A stretch of 10,782 nt of DNA from Thermoprotei archaeon (GTDB lineage Archaea > Thermoproteota > Methanomethylicia > Nezhaarchaeales > WYZ-LMO8). Position numbers and translations under genes: made by a program. Positions 4,689 to 10,782 of this stretch are shown here, piece by piece (positions within the stretch are counted from its first letter, which is position 1; the number at the start of each line of letters is the position of its first letter). The stretch is taken from assembly GCA_003649565.1 (NCBI GenBank), contig QMSF01000014.1:1-10782 (forward strand). Direction: 5' to 3'. Below the pieces are notes generated by a model that saw only the letters and a list, made by a program, of their open reading frames with translations, ran no database searches and was not told where the DNA came from.

Positions 4689-7070
4689 ATGGCACAAAGG
4701 CTCTTATTTTGGCTATTAGATGTAAATTATGATGTTGAAGGGAAAATACCTGTAGTTAAACTTTGGGGAGTAACTGAAGACGGTAAACGTGTCCTTATAA
4801 AGGATTATAGCTTTAGGCCTTATTTCTACGTATTACCCAAAAATAATGTTGATCTATCAAAAGCAATAAGGGACATAAAAATGCTTGAAGATCCTGCAGA
4901 GCCAATACTATCAGTGGATCAAGTAGATAAGAAGTATTTCGGCAAGCCGGTTAAAGCCTTAAAGGTTACGTGTTTAATCCCTCAGTCAGTACCATCATAT
5001 AGAGAAAAGATAGGTAGGTTGGAATGGGTGGAAGAAGTACTTGAAGCTGATATAAGATTTTACATGAGATACTTAATAGACAATGGCATTAATCCTTGTG
5101 ATTGGCATGAAGTTGAGGTTGAAGAAGAAAAGGTTACAAGTGGCTTAAAAGTGGATGCGGTATATAAGGCTCTTACAAGGCCGAGGCCTTACCCCAAAGA
5201 TGAAATACCTCCTCTTAAAGTGCTTGCCTTCGATATTGAGTGTTATAATAAAGCTGGTTCCCCCGTCCCCCAGCGAGACCCAATAATCATAATCTCATTG
5301 GTCTCAGATCAAGGAACGAAAATCCTGACTGCTAATGATCATGAAGATTCGAAGATAATAAAGGATTTTGTCGACTTCATCCAATCATATGATCCTGATG
5401 TTATTACAGGCTACAATAACAATCACTTTGACTGGCCATACATACAGGCAAGAGCTAAACTGCATGGCACAAGACTAAGAATAAGCAGGGAACTATCAGA
5501 GCCCCATCAAAGCGTCTATGGCCATATATCTATAGTCGGGAGGGCTAACGTTGATCTATACGACTATGCTGAGGATTTAATGGACGTAAAGATCAAGACT
5601 CTCGAGAATGTAGCAGACTACTTAGGAGTAATGCCAAAAGACAAGAGAACTATGATAGATTACCTAGACATAGCTGATTATTGGGATGATCCATCAAAGC
5701 GAGATGTGCTAAAGAAGTACGCTGAGGAGGATGGGATTTCAACTTACGGCATTGCAATGGAAGTCTTACCATTTGCCATACAGCTTTCAAGACTTACAGG
5801 CGTTCCTCTAGACCAAGTATTAGCTGCATCTGTTGGATTTAGAGTTGAATGGTACCTAATGAGGGTTGCTTATAGCGAAGGAGAACTCATACCCAATAGG
5901 GTTGAGAGAAAATATGAGCCATATAAAGGAGGCTTGGTCCTGAAACCAAAAGAGGGACTCCACGAAAACATCGCAGTACTAGACTTCTCAGCCATGTACC
6001 CACATTTAATGATAAAATACAACATAGGTTTTGATACTTACGTTCCGCCTGAAGAACCATGTAACCCTGATGAATGCAATGTAGCGCCTGAAGTCGGTCA
6101 TCGCTTCAAGAAAAATCCACCTAGCCTATATAGAAAGGCTCTCGAAAAACTTCTTGAACTTAGAAGGCACATAAGAGAACAAATGAAGAAATTAGACCCT
6201 AAGGATCCCTGCTATACAATACTTGACAATAGACAGAAAGCCATCAAGACCATGACAAATGCAATGTATGGATACTTAGGCTGGACAGGTGCAAGATTCT
6301 ACTTAAAGCCATGCGCAGAAGCAACTGCAGCCTATGGTAGACAAACTATAATGAAGACGATAAAGATGGCAAGAGAAATGGGATTGCAAGTAATCTATGG
6401 AGATACTGATAGCATCTTTGTTAAATACGATGAAGAGAAGATAAAGTCATTTATAGAGCGCATCGAAAAAGAGTTAGGCCTCGAAATAAAGTTAGAGAAG
6501 ATTTACAAAGTTTGCTTCTTTACAGAAGCAGCAAAGAAGTATGCTGGCCTAACTATCGATGGAAAAATAGATGTCGTTGGATTTGAGGCTATTAGAGGTG
6601 ACTGGTGTTCATTGGCGCAAGAAGTCCAGTCCAAGGTTTTAGAGATAATTTTAATAAAAAAGGACGTTCAAGCTGCGATAAACTATGTTAGAGATGTAAT
6701 AAACAAAGTTAGAGCAGGAAAGGTAGACATCAAGAGCCTCGTTATATGGAAGACTTTATCAAAGTCTATCGATGAATACGAAGTAGAGGCCGCTCATGTT
6801 CAAGCAGCTAAACAGCTACTAGCAGCTGGCTATAAGCTCGAAATAGGAGACAAAGTAGGGTTTGTCGTAGTCCAAGGATCTTCAGAGAAAATATCTGATA
6901 GAGTCAAGCCATATATCTTCGCCACAATGGATGAAATAGACAAGGAGTACTACGTTAGAAAGCAAATCGCTACATTAGCTTTAAGAATACTAAAGTACTT
7001 TGGAGTGAATGAAGAACAATTGCTATCAGGAATTAAGCAAGCATCACTTTTCGACTTTCTTAGGAAATAA
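4689..7070 (+). CDS. polB: Family B replicative DNA polymerase with 3'-5' exonuclease and PIP box
   Basis: The 793-residue length is typical for an archaeal PolB. An N-terminal domain ends with the proofreading exonuclease: Exo I FDIE (Asp182, Glu184), Exo II NNNHFD (Asp248) and Exo III YAEED (Tyr344, Asp348), all intact. The YxGG linker is YKGG (412-415). Polymerase motif A is LDFSAMYPHLM (Asp432), motif B is KTMTNAMYGYLG (Lys520 to Gly531) and motif C is YGDTDS (Asp572, Asp574). The thumb KKYAG is at 616-620. Motif A has Ala where Ser is more usual (SLYP to AMYP), and motif B has NAMYG for NSxYG. Cys458 and Cys463 lie where Thermococcales polymerases have a stabilising cysteine, but the usual partner position is Lys here. 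The last residues, QASLFDFL (784-791), form a PCNA-interacting PIP box. GGGAG (4676-4680) lies eight bases before the ATG. The enzyme is likely the leading replicative or repair polymerase. The 3' end overlaps the convergent DHH gene by 27 bases. Confidence 0.96.
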   Translation: MAQRLLFWLLDVNYDVEGKIPVVKLWGVTEDGKRVLIKDYSFRPYFYVLPKNNVDLSKAIRDIKMLEDPAEPILSVDQVDKKYFGKPVKALKVTCLIPQSVPSYREKIGRLEWVEEVLEADIRFYMRYLIDNGINPCDWHEVEVEEEKVTSGLKVDAVYKALTRPRPYPKDEIPPLKVLAFDIECYNKAGSPVPQRDPIIIISLVSDQGTKILTANDHEDSKIIKDFVDFIQSYDPDVITGYNNNHFDWPYIQARAKLHGTRLRISRELSEPHQSVYGHISIVGRANVDLYDYAEDLMDVKIKTLENVADYLGVMPKDKRTMIDYLDIADYWDDPSKRDVLKKYAEEDGISTYGIAMEVLPFAIQLSRLTGVPLDQVLAASVGFRVEWYLMRVAYSEGELIPNRVERKYEPYKGGLVLKPKEGLHENIAVLDFSAMYPHLMIKYNIGFDTYVPPEEPCNPDECNVAPEVGHRFKKNPPSLYRKALEKLLELRRHIREQMKKLDPKDPCYTILDNRQKAIKTMTNAMYGYLGWTGARFYLKPCAEATAAYGRQTIMKTIKMAREMGLQVIYGDTDSIFVKYDEEKIKSFIERIEKELGLEIKLEKIYKVCFFTEAAKKYAGLTIDGKIDVVGFEAIRGDWCSLAQEVQSKVLEIILIKKDVQAAINYVRDVINKVRAGKVDIKSLVIWKTLSKSIDEYEVEAAHVQAAKQLLAAGYKLEIGDKVGFVVVQGSSEKISDRVKPYIFATMDEIDKEYYVRKQIATLALRILKYFGVNEEQLLSGIKQASLFDFLRK

Positions 7071-8324
7071 AAAGCTTTCAAGTGTAGGGCTTCCTCTTTT
7101 TACCTCCTTTTCTTTGACTATAATTTTATCCATTATCTCTACAAACTCTCTTTCTTTGCCTTTAGGTATTATGCCGCTAGCAGCTGCTGCATGACCATCA
7201 CCAAAACCTCCAACTCTTTTAGCTGCATCAGCTAAGGCTTTTGATAGAGGCTCTAAAGACCCCGTTTCAATTAAAGTTAGAACCTTTCTTGGAGCTCTAG
7301 CTGAGACCTTAACGTAATCTCCATCTAAGTCTCCAAGGCCAGGTAATTCTCGTCTCATATTCATAATACCTACTAAGACCTTATCATCATCGACAAGCCT
7401 TTGATGCATCAAATAGCTGCAAAAAGTCCCTATGACTTTAACTCCCATATCGCGAAAGCCATCTCCAACGTGAAACCACTGAATTCTCTTCAGCTTATTC
7501 AAACCTTCGTATCGAAGCCTCGCAATGATATTAGAGTAAGCCTTTCTTCTTTTCTCCTCTAACTTCTTTAAGTAATCTTCTATGCCTGCCCATGAACATT
7601 TAATGCATGCTTCTAGCGCCTTTTTAGGACCTCCATCATAATAGCCTACTGATGCCATAATAGTCAGCTTAGTCGACAAGCCTTCAGGACTTGTAAATCT
7701 GCCATCCCATAGTACGCTCCTCTTGCCAGTTGATTTGTCATAAGTAGCAACTCCAGCTTTTACAGCGTCTTCAAGAGCTAAGAGATTTAATCCTCTAGCC
7801 TCGCCTGGTATCTCCACAGAACCTATTATTGCTAGATGAGAGTATTTCTCCATATTCTTCCTTATCGACCGCGCAAATAGGTAAGCAAGACTCGCACCAC
7901 AAGCATAAATTCCTCCATCAACTCCATGCACTTCAGGATTCAGCACGATTACATGCTCATCCTTCTGTTCAAGGGGCTCCATATCATGATGATCTAAGAC
8001 TATTATGTCTCTTCTCTGGTAATTTAAAGAAGATATAATGCGTAAATGTGGGCTTCCCAAATCAGCATAAATTATGGGCTCTTTACCTTCTGCTTGAAGC
8101 TTCTTAACTGCTTGAGGATAAGCCTTTTCAAGACATAGGGTATGCACTTCAAACTTGTCTTCCAAGGCTAATTTGAGCAAAGCGCATGCCGTTATCCCAT
8201 CAGCATCATCATGATGGACAATGATTACTCTTTCGCTCGTATTTTCTAAAAGCCTCTTAGCCGCCTCTTCACTTTCCCTAAGGAATACTTCGATCTTATT
8301 CTTTATCTCCTCATCAATTTGCAT
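7044..8324 (-). CDS. DHH-family phosphoesterase, archaeal RecJ/GAN/Cdc45-like
   Basis: The predicted protein has 426 residues. DHH-domain motif I is HHDDADG (37-43), motif II is YADLGS (Asp88) and motif III is LDHHDMEP (Asp111, His112, His113). The C-terminal DHHA1 domain carries GGFGDGHAAAASG (372-384). These are the hallmarks of RecJ-like single-strand nucleases, whose archaeal forms (GAN) bind the GINS complex and are related to Cdc45. Where RecJ has the motif IV aspartate, the sequence reads IIGSVEIPG (167-174 region), with Glu171 and no Asp, so nuclease activity may be altered. The tail SPTLESFL (412-419) resembles a PIP box lacking the Gln. I chose ATG 8324, one base after the dnaG stop and with GGGG about seven bases upstream. 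A start at 8360 would read 35 bases into dnaG without a better signal. The context with dnaG and polB supports a replication or repair role. Confidence 0.88.
   Translation of the reverse strand: MQIDEEIKNKIEVFLRESEEAAKRLLENTSERVIIVHHDDADGITACALLKLALEDKFEVHTLCLEKAYPQAVKKLQAEGKEPIIYADLGSPHLRIISSLNYQRRDIIVLDHHDMEPLEQKDEHVIVLNPEVHGVDGGIYACGASLAYLFARSIRKNMEKYSHLAIIGSVEIPGEARGLNLLALEDAVKAGVATYDKSTGKRSVLWDGRFTSPEGLSTKLTIMASVGYYDGGPKKALEACIKCSWAGIEDYLKKLEEKRRKAYSNIIARLRYEGLNKLKRIQWFHVGDGFRDMGVKVIGTFCSYLMHQRLVDDDKVLVGIMNMRRELPGLGDLDGDYVKVSARAPRKVLTLIETGSLEPLSKALADAAKRVGGFGDGHAAAASGIIPKGKEREFVEIMDKIIVKEKEVKRGSPTLESFLFPKKVEK
7096..7115 (+). terminator. T-rich tract, possible polB terminator
   Basis: Two T runs (7097-7101 and 7108-7111) within a pyrimidine-rich stretch lie 26-45 bases after the polB stop. 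Archaeal transcription often ends at T-rich tracts without a hairpin. The tract falls inside the convergent DHH coding region, where the minus strand encodes Lys/Glu-rich codons, so coding constraint is an alternative explanation. Confidence 0.3.
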
Positions 8325-8325
8325 T

Positions 8326-9501
8326 TCAAAGCCCCAAATCACTAAATGTAAGGACTTCAAGTGTTGCTGGTCTATGTGTAACGTTGCCTACTCTCCCACC
8401 TATAAGCATTTTAACACCTTTAGCTTCAGCTATTTCTACGAGCCTTTGAGTTATCACGCCATCAAAGAGAACATAGCTCACTGCTTCCTGAGATGATTGT
8501 AGATAATTGGCAAGGTCTTTTACTGGTATTCTAGTTAAGAGCTTCCAATTTTCGTCATAAATCAGAGCCTCTAAACTACCTATGAGTTTTTCAGCCTCTT
8601 TTAGGACATCTTGGGGCAACTTATTTCTCATAGGGGTCTCTGCATGACTATGAGCGGAAGGCTGCCCTCTCTCAATTGTAGCCAAGTATTCGCTTAAGGG
8701 AACCTTATCTCTCAAACATTTTGCCAATTCCTTTCCAGTGAGCTCTTCAACCTCTTTACCCGGTGGGGCTCTTGCAACATAGTCTATATCAGCCACTTGG
8801 ATTAATTGTCGTAATACAAGCTCTCCTCCTCTATCGCCATCCACGAATGCTATTGCTGTTTTCTCCTTACATAAATTAACTATGGTTTTAGGAACTGATG
8901 CGCCCTCTATGGCAATTACATTGCGATAGTCGTGTCTTAACAAGTTAATGACATCAGCTCTACCCTCAACAATTATTATTGTATCGCTTTTGTCTACATC
9001 AGGTCCTGCTGGCAGCTTCTCAGGACCATAAGCTATGAGCTGTGCCTCTCTAACGGCTTTAAGAATTTCCTCTGTTATCTCACGAGTATCAGGTAAAGCC
9101 TCTCTCCACTTTGCCAAGAGCTCCTTAGCTCTCTCAATAATTCTCTTTCTTTTTTCTTCTCTAACGTCCTCTATTTTCGTTACCGTTATTTTTGCGTCAT
9201 AAGGTCCAACTTTATCAACAGTCTCTATGGCAGCAGCAACTAAAGCAGTTTCAACTCTATCGAGATTAGACGGTATTTCAATATGTCCAACAGATTTATT
9301 GCCTTTTTCTTCGAGAACTACTTGAACCCTGCCTATTCTACCTGCTTTCTGTAGTTCTCTTAGATCAAGTTTATCGCCAAGAAGTCCTTCGGTTTGACCG
9401 AAGAGAGCACCTATAACATCTGATTTATCGACTATGCCATCTATTTCTATCGTGGCATAAATAACATATTTAGCTGTGATAGCAACTCCACCCATGTTCA
9501 T
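8326..9501 (-). CDS. dnaG: Archaeal DnaG-type primase (TOPRIM), exosome-associated family
   Basis: The predicted protein has 391 residues, with a central TOPRIM domain: IIIVEGRADV (Glu179) and FVDGDRGG (Asp221, Asp223), the metal-binding acids. The N-terminal 150 residues (start VAITAKYVIYATIEIDGIVDKSDVIG) match the archaeal DnaG family rather than bacterial DnaG, and there is no zinc-binding domain. Archaeal DnaG has primase activity in vitro and is also a stable subunit of the RNA exosome, where it recruits poly(A)-rich substrates; either role is possible. Three starts lie close together: GTG 9504, ATG 9501 and ATG 9495. I prefer 9501 because GAGG ends four bases before it, while GTG 9504 would touch the GAGG. 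A TATA-like stretch about 25 bases upstream could drive the gene independently of tyrS. The stop is followed after one base by the DHH gene. Confidence 0.94.
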   Translation of the reverse strand: MNMGGVAITAKYVIYATIEIDGIVDKSDVIGALFGQTEGLLGDKLDLRELQKAGRIGRVQVVLEEKGNKSVGHIEIPSNLDRVETALVAAAIETVDKVGPYDAKITVTKIEDVREEKRKRIIERAKELLAKWREALPDTREITEEILKAVREAQLIAYGPEKLPAGPDVDKSDTIIIVEGRADVINLLRHDYRNVIAIEGASVPKTIVNLCKEKTAIAFVDGDRGGELVLRQLIQVADIDYVARAPPGKEVEELTGKELAKCLRDKVPLSEYLATIERGQPSAHSHAETPMRNKLPQDVLKEAEKLIGSLEALIYDENWKLLTRIPVKDLANYLQSSQEAVSYVLFDGVITQRLVEIAEAKGVKMLIGGRVGNVTHRPATLEVLTFSDLGL

Positions 9502-9521
9502 CACGCCTCTTCTTCATCTAT

Positions 9522-9529
9522 ATGATAAA
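9522..9529 (-). promoter_or_regulatory. TATA-like box for dnaG-DHH
   Basis: The minus strand reads TTTATCAT, centred 24-25 bases before ATG 9501 in the 71-base gap after tyrS. The distance fits a transcription start at or next to the dnaG start. A GAGG ribosome site is also present, so a longer read-through transcript from tyrS would also be translated. The gap holds no clear T-rich terminator. Confidence 0.38.
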
Positions 9530-9572
9530 TCTTAATGAGCTTAAACAACACAATCATAGATCCAGAGGCTCC

Positions 9573-10640
9573 TTATCTAGTTATCGTAGCCTTCTTCATG
9601 GCTTCGAGGAGCTCTCTTGCTTCTCTCTTGCTTTCAAAGTATCTTCTCACAGGTTCAAGCATGCTAGATAATGCCTCTGAAACAGCTTGCTTAAGATCTT
9701 GTGGATGCAGCTCTCCTTTAGTATATAGTTGAACGAGCTCGCTATAGCTCTCAATGTATATGTCTCCGCCATATTTTTCTTCACGCTTAACATATAGCCT
9801 AAAGCCTGGATGCGCGAAAAGCACGTGTTTACATATTTCGATAATAGGGTTCATTTCGACGACTCTAATAGGACAGTAAGCTGTATTTATCTTTCTTGCA
9901 ATTTCTTCGGGAGGATCATGGACGAAGATACATGTTTCAGGCCTTGATTTACTCATTTTAAGATCCGTTTCGTCTACTTCCTTGAGTCCAATAGGCGGCC
10001 TTAGGCTTATGAGCAAGGGCGTGTGTATTGCAACGGGTTTCTTCCATTTCTTCTTCTCTGCTATCTCTCTAGCAAGCATGTGAGCTTTGCGCTGATCTGT
10101 ACCTCCTAAACATAAGTCTAAATCCATGTAGAAGATGTCTGCCACTTGCATGCAAGGATATATGAGCTTTGAGAAGTCAAGAATGCTTTCACTCTCTTTT
10201 CTCCCCATTATAGTTATGGCTCTGCGCACTCTCGCCAATGACATGCTCTTAGCTATTGTAATGACCAGCTTCCAATAATCGGGGTCACTAATTAACTCCT
10301 CAGCCTTAACGTACTCTATATCACCTCGGTCAATCCCCAATGCTTTCAATACTTGCTCAATGTATTTAGCACATTTATGAATCGTTTCGAGATCTCCACT
10401 AAGCTTATCGTTAATCCATGCATGCCATGTAGCCTCTAAAATCTTCATTTTAACTCCTACATCTAATAAATCCCTAACCTTCCTCGCCCAAATAAGCCAG
10501 CCAATGTGAAAAAGCCCCGAAGGCTCTATCCCTATGTAGCCCTTAATTCCGCTTCCCTTTAGAAGCTCAAAGACTTCAGAAAGTACGACGGTTTCAACAG
10601 TATTCCTCGTTACAATTTTCACTTTCTCCTCAAGATCCAT
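9573..10640 (-). CDS. tyrS: Tyrosyl-tRNA synthetase, archaeal type
   Basis: The 355-residue class I synthetase attaches tyrosine to tRNA-Tyr in the cytosol. The HIGH-type motif is HIGW (45-48), preceded by YIGIEPSG. The KMSKS loop is canonical (228-232), unlike the KMSSS of Methanocaldococcus. Tyrosine-pocket residues known from the M. jannaschii enzyme are present: Tyr35, Tyr161, Gln165, Asp168 and Gln183 in YPCMQVADIFY and GGTDQRK. The insert WHAWINDKLSGD (72-83) and the block VRRAITIMGR (138-147) are of the form seen in Thermoproteota enzymes. The C-terminal segment GELHPQDLKQAVSEAL (309-324) matches the archaeal anticodon-binding domain. The length is close to the family norm. GAGGG lies eight bases before the ATG, so a leadered mRNA is expected. 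The structured GC-rich block upstream (10664-10771) would fall in that leader if transcription starts beyond it. Confidence 0.95.
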   Translation of the reverse strand: MDLEEKVKIVTRNTVETVVLSEVFELLKGSGIKGYIGIEPSGLFHIGWLIWARKVRDLLDVGVKMKILEATWHAWINDKLSGDLETIHKCAKYIEQVLKALGIDRGDIEYVKAEELISDPDYWKLVITIAKSMSLARVRRAITIMGRKESESILDFSKLIYPCMQVADIFYMDLDLCLGGTDQRKAHMLAREIAEKKKWKKPVAIHTPLLISLRPPIGLKEVDETDLKMSKSRPETCIFVHDPPEEIARKINTAYCPIRVVEMNPIIEICKHVLFAHPGFRLYVKREEKYGGDIYIESYSELVQLYTKGELHPQDLKQAVSEALSSMLEPVRRYFESKREARELLEAMKKATITR

Positions 10641-10663
10641 GATGTTACCCTCTATGCTATTAA

Positions 10664-10771
10664 GCCGCGCCGGCTGTCACCGCGCATTGACCCACCCAAT
10701 ATCATAGTCTCGGGCCTGATGCCCCCTCCATGGGGACTCCCTAATGCGCGGGTGATCAACACCGGCGCGGC
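10664..10771. ncRNA. GC-rich extended hairpin, unidentified structured RNA or tyrS leader
   Basis: The 108 bases are about 67% G+C (72 of 108) in a window that is otherwise clearly AT-rich. The ends form a perfect 10-bp helix (10664-10673 with 10762-10771). After a small internal loop, a second helix of about 12 bp pairs 10677-10688 with 10743-10755, with one bulged G at 10752. The apical 54 bases contain further short pairings, such as GGGC 10712-10715 with GCCC 10721-10724 and AGTC 10706-10709 with GACT 10735-10738. In AT-rich hyperthermophiles, such GC islands usually mark structural RNA. I could not match it to tRNA, 5S rRNA, SRP RNA, RNase P RNA or a box C/D RNA. The near-symmetric stem leaves the strand open. 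On the minus strand it would end 23 bases before the tyrS ATG. Confidence 0.55.
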
Positions 10772-10782
10772 CTGAAATATCC

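Noticed and set aside
8325..8360. Longer N-terminus for the DHH protein, starting at 8360
   Set aside because: It would lie inside the dnaG coding region. ATG 8324 follows the dnaG stop directly and has a GGGG ribosome site.
9498..9504. GTGATGA on the minus strand as box C of another guide RNA
   Set aside because: It matches box C exactly but coincides with the GTG/ATG start codons of dnaG, and no CTGA box follows at a suitable distance.
10664..10771. 5S rRNA, SRP RNA, RNase P RNA or tRNA
   Set aside because: No T-loop GTTCRA, no 5S GGAAGTTAAG block, no SRP helix 8 GGAAGGGAGCAGC-type sequence and no RNase P conserved core could be found on either strand. The fold is one long hairpin rather than a three-way junction.

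Overview
The window looks like chromosomal DNA of a thermophilic archaeon, probably of the Thermoproteota/TACK side. The evidence is an archaeal DnaG with a single TOPRIM domain, a family B DNA polymerase with a C-terminal PCNA-binding peptide, a TIP49/RuvB-like ATPase, an archaeal-type TyrRS, a ThiD-ThiN fusion, a box C/D guide RNA, TATA-type promoters and a GC-rich structured RNA-like block in otherwise AT-rich DNA. The exact lineage cannot be fixed from the sequence. There is no sign of mobile elements, CRISPR or phage genes. Coding is very dense, with several genes overlapping at their ends.

Layout, left to right. 1-146 (-) is the N-terminus of a TIP49-family AAA+ ATPase cut by the window edge. 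It overlaps the end of a HAD-family hydrolase gene (112-858, -). Just upstream of that gene lies a well-formed box C/D guide RNA (881-934, -). Two outward-facing copies of TTTTAAGT (959-980) can drive the sRNA/HAD transcript to the left and the thiamine gene thiDN (1000-2406, +) to the right. thiDN runs tail-to-tail into a small nucleotidyltransferase gene (2371-3093, -). That gene is divergent from a two-gene operon (+) of a radical SAM protein (3155-4174) and a RimI/Ard1-type N-acetyltransferase (4171-4629). The shared control region carries a TATA-like box and a 17-bp palindrome.

The right half is informational. polB (4689-7070, +) is convergent with a leftward series tyrS (10640-9573), dnaG (9501-8326) and a DHH-family RecJ/Cdc45-like gene (8324-7044). 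dnaG and the DHH gene are separated by one base. PolB ends in a PCNA-interacting peptide and the DHH protein ends in a similar PIP-like peptide, so the three replication/repair proteins plausibly meet at the sliding clamp. Upstream of tyrS lies a 108-nt, 67% GC extended hairpin (10664-10771). It is either a free-standing ncRNA or a structured tyrS leader, and I cannot assign it to a known family.

The items most worth a second look are the C/D sRNA in the HAD leader, the unidentified GC-rich structure by tyrS, the 17-bp palindrome between divergent genes, and the DHH protein that seems to lack the usual motif IV aspartate.
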